Of a stretch of DNA of 64,000 bases, positions 47,301-58,299 are shown piece after piece (the stretch's first letter is position 1; every line of letters begins with the position of its first letter). The translations under genes were made by a program, and so were the position numbers. The DNA is taken from contig JAQGDQ010000329.1 of assembly GCA_030141605.1 (NCBI GenBank), forward strand, positions 203,028 to 267,027, given 5' to 3'. Below the pieces are notes generated by a model. The model was not told where the DNA came from and ran no database searches. It saw only the letters and a program-made list of their open reading frames with translations. Source of the stretch: Tubiluchus corallicola (lineage: Eukaryota > Priapulida > Priapulimorpha > Priapulimorphida > Tubiluchidae).

Positions 47301-50300
47301 CATTAGCTTGCCTTTCTTCTAAGCCAGTGTAAAATCATTCTTTGGTCTTAAGCACAAAATCAGTAGGTATCCATCCTGTACAGAACACAAAGCGTAACAC
47401 TTCTAACAGCAGACAGCAGCTGCTAATAAAACCATTATGTAACCTGAGCATTCACTTGAAGTGTTTTTATCACACGAATGCAAGCACCTTCAATCCTTGC
47501 TTAAATCCATTAAATATCTAAACACGGCTTATTTCACATATTGCCTAAAACAAAATTTGCGTAATATAAAATGTCTAGGAAAATCATCCCAAAACAATTG
47601 GCTATTTGTTTTGTTTTTCTATGGCATTTGGATAATTGACCATGTTTTAAAACAGAACTAACTTCGATGTAATTATTTTGGATACCCAGAACGTTTAAAA
47701 AGCTAAAACTATTCAAAACATGTACAGTTTATACAATTTGAAATTCAGAACAAAAAGTTAATATATTTCACAACCACTTTCAAAAAATAAAAGCTTGTCG
47801 ATCAGTTAAACGTAATGTGAAACTATTTTTTCACTAAACATTGTAGAGGTACGTTTAGACACTGCAAACACATAGTACCAATCGAAAGTATAAATTCTAT
47901 GAGCAAGAGTCACATTTGACTAATTTCAGGCTTTACTGCGTTTTTTTATTTTGTTCATTTTGTCTTAGCTTATTAACTTGTTAATGATACACTCTTAACA
48001 AATAGAATATTTAAGATCCGTGTATTGAAGAACAACAACTTACTTGATGCTTTATTGGGTTGTTTTTCTACTGTTGTTCTAGGTTCTTCATTTGCTGCTA
48101 CAAAAACAAAAAACATTTGTTTCTATTTTTAATCTTATATTCATTTATTTTGCTTTTTGAGCAATAGAAGCAAACAGCAGCATCAATGACAACAATAAAA
48201 CTAACCAGCATTTGGCAAATCCTTGGTATCCTCACTAACGATGTCTTGCCTATCATCTCTTTCTATTTCTTCTAGGCCATCATCTGTAAATACAAAATAT
48301 GAAACTATGCCAGGAAATACTGTATGACCCACATCTTAGGCAACCAAACAGGCTGAAAATTACAGTCTAACTCACATAAGCTGCCGTTTAGGGCATCTCG
48401 CCTATGACAAAAAATGGAAACTAGCGATGATCTTTATGGCTTAATCTATATTAAGAGGGTGACCGGAATCTGGATGATTGCTACAGAAGATATACATGTA
48501 TGTATTTATCGCTAAAGACAGTACATATACCAGAAGCAGACAATTCTTCTGTTTGACAAATCAACGAGTCAACCTGAGGATTAATCTATAAGTTACAGAC
48601 AATGCGCAAAATTTAGATCTTTTGTAAAATACCTAGGCACTTTATATAATCATATTATTATTGTAATATATAATTATACTAAACATAATTGATTTCGGGA
48701 CAAGTATGAAACACATTTTTTGCTGTGATCGTGTCACACTTTCCCTAGATATTTTGTACAACAGGTATGTAAAGTGGTTTTGGCAAAGTGCAGAATGAAT
48801 ATAATTCATGTTGAATTTAACGTTTCCTAGATAATATATACATACCCAGACATTTTACACAATGCGAGAAATGACTTGGCAAATGTTTAAATTAAGTAAG
48901 TGGGTCAAGAACAGACCTTTGCTGCATTAGTTTGTCTTTTTTCTAAGCTAGTGTAAAATCGGTCTCATTTTAAGCACAGAATCAGTAGGTATTTCTGCAT
49001 CCATCTTGCACTGAACATAAAAAGGTAACACTTCAAACAGCAAACAACAACTCTTAATGAAACCATCACGTAACCTGAGCATTTATTTGAAATGTTTTTA
49101 TCACACAAATGCAAGCACTTTCAATCGTTACTTAAAGCCATTAAATATCTAAACATAACTTATTTCACACATTGCCTAAAACAAAATTGGCATCATATAA
49201 AATGTCTAGGAAAATTATCCCAAAACAATAGGCCATTTGTTTTGTTTTTACATTAATTAAGTTGTATTCAACATTCTATACAATGACTAGGAAAAGCTGT
49301 AAAAAACTAAACACACCATACTTTGGTTACACAAACTTTTGCAACATATGTAATGCCTAGGAAAAATATAAAAAAAATATTTTAGACACTTTACCTGGTT
49401 TATTTTAGCACTTTGTAAAATGACTAATCATTTTGTAGAATGTCTCGCTTCACATTTTACCTGTCTAACATATATTGCTAGACAAACCTGTTAACACTAC
49501 TAAAAAGGAATCCAGCTAAACATTTTCACTCTTTTCAAGAGTTTTAAGCAAAAAGTCAAGATAACAACAACATGGTAAGGGATGTAAGAAACTGAAGCCG
49601 TTATTAATACTATTAACTTGTACCAGAAGTGGAAAAAGTCGGTTCTGTATAGTTCAAACCATCAACTGCAACTTGATCTGCACAATAATAAAAATGCTAA
49701 TGTTATGTAACATAGATGACAGTTGAACAAATAAACTAAAATGTACTAGAATGCTTAAAGAGGAAGAAAAGAGAATTTTAAAGTATATCTCAAAGAACTT
49801 TCCATGTAAAGTTATGTTACTCTGCATTACGCTAACCTGTTTGAAAGACACATGTAAATGGAAAAGAAAATTCTTTGTGTAGTCTAAATATAATGTTTAT
49901 GCCACCTGATAAAAGGACACTGCATCGCCATTCCAGTGTGTACCATTGATTCACCGAAAAACACATTATTGATTTTATTAACAACACAGAGTAATTTAAA
50001 CTTTTGCTTAGCTAGGGAAATGTGCACTACGCATGCTCTGATTATTTTTCAAATTTTACGCAATGCTGTCTCAACATGTTTCAAACACCTTATGGTTAAA
50101 ACAGCTGCACCTCTGCGCCTTATGGCTAAAATAGAAACACAGACCTGCTAGATAATCAGCTGCATTAATTTCCATAATTTACTGTAGCTAATTCTAACTT
50201 AATCGTACATTAAATATTAACTTTATATTGTTCACGTCATATCAATTAGTTTTAATAACTACAACGATGCCACCAAACCAACAGTTTCTATATCATGAAA

Positions 50301-53300
50301 AGTGTGACTGATTCGATAACTTCTGTTTTTTGCCACTCTTTTCCCTAGGGTATGAGTTATTTACGATATTTGTGTAACCTTACATTTACTATCGTAGGAA
50401 AAAATAAAAAGAATCTGAATCTGCAATATGCTGACAGTTTATATTTTAATGTTGCTCGATTATATACGATTACATTTCTACAACGAGACGTACGTCAGAG
50501 ACAACAATGATAAATAAATGTGCACAATATTTTTTCCTCAGTTACTTACAACATACCATCTTTTGGTTCTTCTTCGAAATGTTCAAATTCTGGTGCACTT
50601 TCATCTGCAAAACAAAATGATCCGTTAAATGAGTTAGAGAAGCTGGTGCAACTATCAAGAATAACGAAAATTGTAAAATATTAAATGTGGCAGCATAATA
50701 AACACTGAGGCAACATTCCTACTTGACTTTTTGTGACATTTTCTGACATCACAATACACGCATCTGCAAATAAATAAGATAATTCTTTTGATGAGTAAAA
50801 CCAAATGGAATTGCATTTTTTTGTTTTTATTGAACTCTTTTCTGGTGAGTTGAGCTGAAAAAGCTTAACAATTTATTGGAAAGAAAGAACCATTCAAGCA
50901 CACCCTCTGCAACACTGCTATAAGACGTGGCACAAAAACTAATGAAAAAATCTGACAATTAGGCGACTAACACCAAATTTTATTTTGACGTGAAAGAATA
51001 AGAAAGAAAAATACAAAAAAATGTTGCATAATATTGTCAATAGTAATTTTTGGGGGCATTTTCATATTATTAACACATAAAGATATCACCCTAAAAAGTA
51101 TACACTCACATACAACACAGAACCACAACCACAGCTAGGGGTGTTCGAGGATCGGGATGGATTGACGTTTGGGTCAAGATTAGCACTTCATGACGGTTTG
51201 TGGTGCGCATTTCCGAGGTTCGCGATCGGGATGAAATGTTTGAGATAGGAGTTCATGACCCAGAATCATAAATATAATTATCAGCAAATGGAAACGTGAA
51301 AATTAGAGCAAAATTCATATAATTTTATCTTCAACTTGTTACTTATAAGTGAATGACTGTAAAAAACCTCTTTATACCCCCTATTTCAAACTGCAAAAAA
51401 GTTGGCATTAAGCGAGTTTGGCATTATAACAAGGGGCATTAATGCATTCATGTCTATGCAAATATAGGCATTTTGTTTTGCCAAAAATTTGGGCGTTAAG
51501 TGAGGTTGGCAACTTGGCATTATAAGGGGGAGGGGGCGTTATAAACGGAGGTTTGACTGTACAGCAAAATCAGATTAAAACACTCACCAGGCGATTCAGT
51601 CAAAGGCTTGTCGTTTACATCCTCAGAGGGTTTTTCATCAGTTTTACCTAAATACATTGCACAATATTAGCTGTTACATTATTATTATTACATTATAAAA
51701 CCAACAAAAAACTATATTCTTTCACTTATCAGTAATAGATGGTACATGCAAAGCTTAGACATTCACAAAGACTATTAAAAATTAGATCATTTACAACCAC
51801 ACAAAAATAACAACACATAACAGGCACTTAAATTTTAATAAATCTGGAAGGTAAGAAGTTATGTGCTCATCAATTCAACTAACACAGCCAAAGTTAAGTT
51901 CCGAAAATTAATTTCAGGACATACCCTAATGTGGATAAGACACCTCTGCCATTCAGTATCTCAACTTAGAGGATTATCTTTAGTAATGAGCTACACACCA
52001 GTCCTGACACACACGTCACCATAACAAGTATCACAATTTAAAGCTGGATGCTGAATTACAGTGCGCCGACAAGAATAAAAAATGTAGTAAACTAGAAGAA
52101 AAATTCAACTTGGTATAAATGTCAAGAATTTGTAAACAAAATTTTGGCTGAGAACATTTGCATCTTAAAAATGTGCTCTAAACTTGTATTACTTTACATA
52201 TGCATGTGGTTAATGATTTTAAAGCATGGGTTAGTGTACCTGGAAAAATGCACCACAATAGAAAAGTGTATTAAACCAATATTTACCAACTGGGTATTTG
52301 TTAACTTCTTCACTTAGTTCTGCACTTCCACCTGCAAATATTTAGAGGAAAACCGGACTCAATCTTAAGCTATAACTCAAACCAATCTACTTCTTAAAAG
52401 ATTGAAAAGGAGCATACTATTTTTTTCAAAAATGACTTACGTGAAATAATTATTACCACAGAAACGTAATTTTGCATTTGTGGGGGTAGTTCTTCCCCGT
52501 TACATACATTTAGCCACATGCTAGTTAAACAGACAGTAGCGCCTGCATTTCAAAAACATGTTGCACAAAAAACAAACGCTGCACCTGTCAGTTTAGAAGT
52601 GTTCGGATGTGACATTGTACACACATTCAAAAGCTTATTTGTGAGTACAACGTTAAACTTGAAATTGGAATTTAAAATTTAAAAGTTGCCACGTTTTTGT
52701 GTATTACACCGAATGTTGTACATGCACTACTGACAAAAGTCTTAGAACACATCTATACATATATTACGTTTACGATTTCTGTTTAATATTTTTCTGACTA
52801 ACCTCGAAGATTTGCAGCACCAGCATTTTCTGGCAAAACAGATTGTTGCGGCTGATCTAAAAAAATATGGATAAATAAACTACGCATACATAGCCACTAA
52901 AAATCTTAAAACTTCAAATGCAAAGCTCAAAAAGCTGTAAGCAATAAAAACGAAAAATCGGATAAAATAGACCAAAATAAATTTGTTCCTACCAGCAGTA
53001 AACTTTGTCCGTGCTGCACTTTAAAGTAAATTTTGTTAAATTACTTTTGCATAAAAAGCCAAATGGCCTCATTCATATTAGTAACAGCTAAAGGGGATGT
53101 GATTGCAGGTGAAAGAATAACATCACCCCAATGTGTTTCAGGTTTAACTGGAGGCAGTTAGCAGTTACTATAGCCTCTCTGGATCTCATGCTTAACTGGA
53201 GGCACTCAGCAAAGGCTTCATTAGATTTTATGCTTCAAATGATGAATGTAGCCAAAAGCCATAAACTATATAGAAGGTCCAGTCAACTCTTAAAGCCCAG

Positions 53301-56300
53301 TCAAGCATTGTAACTATTGTACACCACCTGCCATCATTTAGGACAGTTGTTTGACATGCGACTATTTAGCATATATTATGCCATCTATAATGCTACCATT
53401 ATAGCTCTTTAAGCTATACTTCTAGAAAGGCACTACTTTTTGTGCATGAAATTAACACTGTGCTTTCTCAAGATCAACAAAACTGCAGGAGTTCCTCTAA
53501 AGCAATTAACTAAATGAATGGCAAAAGTAAAAATCAGAATGTATGAATCAGTACTTTCAGTTTATTGCAAAAGACTCATTCATTTGCACATCTCAAAACC
53601 TAGACTACAGGGTGTTTCAAAAGTCTCTATACACGTTGAAGTCTATTTTTCTTTTCAAATTTTCCTCCGAATTCAACAAGCTTTAGCATAATTCACAAAC
53701 GGTCTTTTGAAATTACTTCTCTGTTTAAGATTCAACTGGGTCACCATAATTATGATGATTGTTATGTAAAAGACTTTCTTAGCACAAGATTTCCATCAGG
53801 CAAAATGGTCATTAATGACCTCAATTATAAATACTGAGATTTGACAGAGTTGGCTCCTGCCAATCTTTTATGAGTCAACATCAGCTGAAACGTTCATATA
53901 TGCAATAGGATCAAGGCCCTTCCATGAACTTGAAACAATGATTAGGGATTGCCACACAAATATTAACTTGAAATGCTGATGTTGGAAATGTATTTGTTAA
54001 CTGAAGTGCTTGGAAAAAAGTGGTGAACAATCTATCAGTCACATCATTCGTTTCGGATTTTCATTTAATTTGACTAAAAAAAAATTCAGAAGTATTAATT
54101 TACACATAAAGTTTTGCTTTAAAAATAATACAAAATGTCAAGTGGATAGAGATGTCTAACACACTCATTTGTAACCTATAGCAACACTGCAGGTGATGTA
54201 TAGATAAAGTATTGCTTGCTCACTACTGTCTAGTATGTAATGCAACAGCATCTTGGAAAGATATTGTACATTTAGAAGTAAATTCTCACTGAGCAGTGTC
54301 TAGTATGTAATGCAACAGCATCTTGGAAAGATATTGTACATTTAGAAGTAAATTCTCATTGAGCAGGGTGTAAAAAATGCTATCCCATTGACATGTGGTT
54401 TCAAAAGCATTACCCAAGGTAAGTTGTAAGTGATCATCTTAAGTATTATAAGTGAAATGCCTTATGACTCACCAGATGAAGTTTTTTTGTCCATGTTATT
54501 CTCATCAAAATGCTTTTGCATCTCCTTAAGCTCACCTACAAGGACATATTTATTACGATGAATATACTAATGAGCAATAAACTTAACAAAAAAATGACAC
54601 AAAGACTTTTATCGATAAAACCTGTGACAATTTGGCTCATTATTCAAACTAACAAATCACAAACTTGTGCAATATCTAAGTGTAACTATACGTAAACATA
54701 TATAGTATGCATAGTAAACATATAATGCATTAGACAATTTGTTGCAGACAAGGTATTGCAAATTATCCTAATAACTCTATAATAAATCAGGCAGCATTTT
54801 GCAATCAAAAAAGGTCTATAAAGGTTCACGAAATTTCTAACGCAATGTCTAACACATCCAGTGAGTTAGTATTTCCTAGTTTTATGCACATTTCATAATG
54901 TATGTTGTAATGTAATCATAATGTAATTTAAGCACGTTGACAATTCCATTTTTTTCAATAATTAGCAGACACGCTAATGTAAACTGTTTGAAAATGTATA
55001 TCAACAACCAAATAAAAATTTAGAGACCAAGCTGAGTTTCTTTCTTCTGGAACCAAATTACGAGTGGAAATTCTTGAATGTCAACATTTATTCCATTCAA
55101 TGCCAACATCACCTCATTATTTTGTCTGTAAAGCAATTTTAATAAGCTAACTATCAAGTTACTTGTTGGCACATCTCAGCAGGATAGTGCTTTTAAAAAT
55201 AAAATAAAACCGAGAGAGAAAGAACTTTTGCACAAAAACTGTTTTTAAGCCTAAGTAAGTAAAGGACATATTTTTTCATAATATTTTTCCTCACTACATG
55301 GAAACTCCTTTCCCATTTTGTATCAAACATACGAGAATACAAAGCAACTATACAGTTTACTTCACAATTTTTCACATAAACATTTTAGTTTTCTGAAATT
55401 GCTGAAAACGAAAAGATAAATCCACTTTCCTCGCACGGCATGGTCAAGAGTGATAGAATTGACACTGTAGACAATGCCGTAACATAAGCAAGCTATGCCG
55501 TATGAAGTCATCACGAAAAGTTAACATAGCATAACACCTCACACAAGTGTTGTATAGCAGAAGTTAGGCTGTGCAAAGCAAGAAAGTTGCAGGTAACAGG
55601 CAACATAATTTCTTCATTGAATTGGCTTTTAAACAAGTAACAATAATGAAGTAACAAGTAACAGGATTTTGTGTCATCTTTTAAATGGCATTTTTCTTGT
55701 GAATCTTAATGCATAGGCACGCTGGACAATTGCCCTGGGTTCCCACGAGCATAGGCACTGTGAAATTTTCTTTCACTTGAGTGTATGGAAAATGACATCC
55801 TGAAGTCCATTGACATCAAGCGAAATATAAAACAATTTTGTGCAAAGAAATTTTGCGGAAGTTTGTGTTGAACACTTGATTAATAATAAATAATTCACAG
55901 TAATTTCATACTGTGTCATCTTCATCTGTATGGTTTACTAACTGAGTATCATATATCAGTTGAATTTTTTGTGTTTTTCAAGGCTCACGTTATATTGCTC
56001 AAACATTTGTGTTAATGAATCTTTGCTGAATAACATATTTTAGATGTTAGACATTGCTTTTGGTGGCAGTAGCAATACAACAATAATTTTATCGACCATT
56101 TACATTTTTATTCCTGTGAATGGTTGTTTAGATAGGGGCCCCAGTGTACTGCTTTGCTCAGGGTCCTATAATGCTGTTAAGATGGCCCTGCATAAGAAAT
56201 TTCATGAAATTTTATATAGTCTGTTATTGCTGTTTCTGGTAGTTTGCTAATTATTTTTGCAAGCATTGTTCTTTCGTAACTGGCGGTACATTACACTATG

Positions 56301-57574
56301 TAACAAAAAACTAGTTAACTTAAATAACAATAACAATGTCATTGAAGTATCAATGTTACTGGGTTCAAAACTCACCATCATTTGAAGGTGAACCAGATTC
56401 AAATGACTGTCTGCCTTTGTCTTCGGGTGCTACAAGTGTAAATTAAATAATTACAAAAAACTGAAACTACTTTACAGAAAACACTGTACATTGCACAACC
56501 AACTTCACAGTCAATTAATTCACTAAACATAACAAAAATAATTAACTTACAACACAATACCATTAAAGTGCTAAAATTTACCAGCATCTGGAGCCGAGTC
56601 ATGAACAAAGATTTGTCTGCCTCTCTCTACAGGTAATGAATCTGCAAGAGGAAAATAAATAATGACCTAAACTGCTTTACATAGCATGTATTCTGCATTG
56701 TACAACGAACTTCAACATGATTGGTTAAGACACTGAACATAAAGAACCTAAATAACTTGTAATAGTCTGTTATTGCTGTTTCTGGTAGTTCGGTGACTAT
56801 TTTTGTACGAACTGTTCTTCTGTAACTGGCGGTACATTACACTACGTAATAAAAAAACAGATTAACTTAAATAACAATAACAATGTCATTAAAGTGCCAC
56901 AGTTACTGCATTAAAAACTCACCAACAATTGAAGATGAGCCAGACTGAAATAATTGCTTATTCTCTCCTACAGGTGGTAAGCCTGCAAGTGTAAAATAAA
57001 CAGTAATTACATAAACTTCTTTACAGAGAATGAATTTCAACACAATTAACTAAGCCATTAATACTCTTGAACTACATGAAAACTTTTTATTGTCTAAAGC
57101 AATTTTGAAATCTTGGATTATTTGCAAAATATGAAAGTGCTTAAATTAGCTCCTAAGACATTTAGTTGCTACAACAAACCAGAACATGAAAGCAGCTAAA
57201 TGACCGAGAGTGCTTGTAAAGCATTCAATAGGTCAAGCCATGAGTTTCAATGACGTTTTATTAAGATGACCTCATGCAAAAGACTTTGTCAACATCAGAA
57301 TCAAACACCAGACTTCACACACAAATAATAACTACAATAAGTTACAAACAGAAAGAAGTGAACTATAAATTGGAAACTACAGTATGTACAAAAAATATAG
57401 ATCATCTGTAAACGTCTGTTTCATTATTTTTTTTAGTATTTTTAATGTGTTCTTTTTCAAGGTTTACCTATACAGTCCCAAGCTTCAACACGAGAATAAT
57501 ACATTCTTACTATAAGCAGAACGTACCATTTTGTTCCTGCTTGTAGTGTGGCACTTCTTCAAAGTCAGAAAAAC
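44219..57574 (-). CDS. TGN38/TGN46 (TGOLN2)-KCT2-like membrane protein, gene B (16 exons, 5' end missing)
   Basis: Minus-strand exons in transcript order: 57527-57574, 56923-56982, 56582-56641, 56376-56429, 54473-54535, 52803-52856, 52287-52331, 51588-51647, 50557-50604, 49624-49677, 48206-48283, 48044-48097, 46495-46572, 46290-46343, 45482-45609 and 44219-44359. All have AG and GT borders. The first 14 are symmetric phase 1-1 modules of 15-26 acidic, hydrophilic residues, so each can be gained or lost without frameshift. The last two encode the membrane segment and tail (HFMAYFLFAVTFCILGYVLF, then HNKNK-IIAVIIEGRR), closely following mammalian TGN38. 1079 nt of coding sequence were found. 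The start codon and signal peptide were not found and may lie beyond the satellite at 58.3-63.6 kb or beyond the window. The gene lies immediately upstream of gene A, a tandem paralog. Confidence 0.85.
45254..45425. mobile_element. Short Tigger-like MITE
   Basis: 172 bp, beginning CAGTAAAACCTCATTATAAC and ending TTTGACTG, in the last intron of gene B. It resembles the copies at 43626 and 51356. Confidence 0.65.
45482..45609 (-). CDS. Gene B membrane-spanning exon
   Basis: 42 codons: a juxtamembrane stretch EQVQNDVTQMTYSPPTT, then the hydrophobic segment HFMAYFLFAVTFCILGYVLF and HNKNK at the cytosolic border. The exon enters in phase 1 and leaves in phase 0, exactly as the equivalent gene A exon (35864-35985) does. 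Confidence 0.88.
46290..46572 (-). CDS. Gene B exon pair 1 (duplicated luminal module)
   Basis: Exon 46495-46572 reads DDGPEETERDDEQDIVGGD then TEDLPNA. Exon 46290-46343 reads ANEEPGTGVEKQPNEVP. Both are phase 1-1. They are paralogous to the pair at 48044-48283, at about 80% identity by eye, and the flanking introns are also alike. Confidence 0.85.
47002..47030. repeat. Short interstitial telomere-like sequence
   Basis: AACCCTAACCCTA followed by CTAACCCTA gives three imperfect (CCCTAA) units inside a gene B intron. It is too short to be a telomere. Confidence 0.5.
48044..48283 (-). CDS. Gene B exon pair 2 (duplicated luminal module)
   Basis: Exon 48206-48283 reads DDGLEEIERDDRQDIVSED then TKDLPNA. 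Exon 48044-48097 reads AANEEPRTTVEKQPNKAS. Exon lengths equal those of pair 1 (78 and 54 nt). Intron phrases such as CACTTTCAAAAAATAAAAGC recur at an offset of about 1.75 kb, so a genomic block containing two exons was duplicated. Confidence 0.85.
49750..50135. repeat. Unclassified dispersed repeat, copy 3
   Basis: It matches copies 1 and 2 in phrase order (AACTTTCCATGTAAAGTTAT ... GATTCACCGAAAAACACATT ... TTTGCTTAGCTAG ... GTTTCAAACACCTTA). It is in a gene B intron, between exons 49624-49677 and 50557-50604. Confidence 0.75.
51356..51559. mobile_element. Short Tigger-like MITE
   Basis: ACTGTAAAAAACCTCTTTAT at the left, GGAGGTTTGACTG at the right, roughly inverted. It ends about 30 bp from gene B exon 51588-51647. 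Confidence 0.65.
53607..53830. mobile_element. Possible DNA-transposon end (CAGGGTGTTTCAAAAGTC)
   Basis: ACAGGGTGTTTCAAAAGTCT resembles termini of several mariner/IS630-type elements. No matching inverse end was found nearby, so it is probably a fragment, in a gene B intron. Confidence 0.3.
54228..54367. repeat. 70-bp tandem duplication
   Basis: GTCTAGTATGTAATGCAACA through AAATTCTCAYTGAGCAG occurs twice head-to-tail with one substitution. Confidence 0.92.
56376..56982 (-). CDS. Gene B three-exon cluster of paralogous modules
   Basis: Exons 56923-56982 (GLPPVGENKQLFQSGSSSIV), 56582-56641 (DSLPVERGRQIFVHDSAPDA) and 56376-56429 (APEDKGRQSFESGSPSND) share a P-V/E-x-G-R/K-Q-x-F-x-x-x-S pattern. 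The introns at 56218-56345 and 56763-56895 share phrases such as TCTGTTATTGCTGTTTCTGG and ACTGGCGGTACATTACACTA. Whole exon-plus-intron blocks of about 550 bp were therefore copied. Confidence 0.8.
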
Positions 57575-58280
57575 CTAAAAAGCACTTTTTTTAATTATTT
57601 TCATCTAACTAATTATACTCACACACATTGACGTTAATAAGAAATTAAGATGAATGGGAACGTGTAATTAATGAAAACAATTGTCATTCCACACTCATAG
57701 ACGTAACTTACAACTTATGAACAGTAAACAGAGCATCAGGCACATACATTGCATACTAAGTGTCAGAAACAGATTAGAATTTATTAACACTCTAGTGCAA
57801 ATGAAAAAAAGCACAATAAGTTCAATAATATAAATCTGACAGAATAGTATATAAAAGTAAAAGATTTATTTAAAACAAGACATTTTGGTTTAATCGCTAA
57901 ACGTCTGAATTTTATATTGCATTACAATAATTATTGTAATGTTAGAGACATAAAATTTACGTAAAAATTATTGCTGACAAATGCTCTAAAAATAAATTAG
58001 TGAAGCCCAGATAGCAACCGATGGCATAAATTTTTAAAAATTTTACAATTTCAATTTGTTATGCTTAGGTTACAAAAAAACTAATGTGAATTTAATTTTT
58101 GTTACAGATATGTCCGCTAAAAATGATTTAACAAATAAACCAAGGCATTCTGATATGTCACGAGAATCATGATGTGATTTAAAATGCCTAATTCAAAACT
58201 ATAGTTTGCACGGCATCTATAAAATATCATTGACAAAGAAAATATGTATGTATGAATAATATGATATATGAATATCCATG
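57575..58280. other. Gene B upstream or intron DNA, no exon seen
   Basis: AT-rich DNA between the last confident gene B exon and the satellite. No signal-peptide exon was recognised on the minus strand. Confidence 0.45.
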
Positions 58281-58299
58281 ACTATATATCTATAATTTG

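Noticed and set aside
50735-50760. Possible extra gene B microexon (starting after TTATTTGCAG on the minus strand)
   Set aside because: The acceptor is good, but the only phase-1 donor (A|GTCAAG) is weak and the peptide lacks the acidic character of its neighbours.
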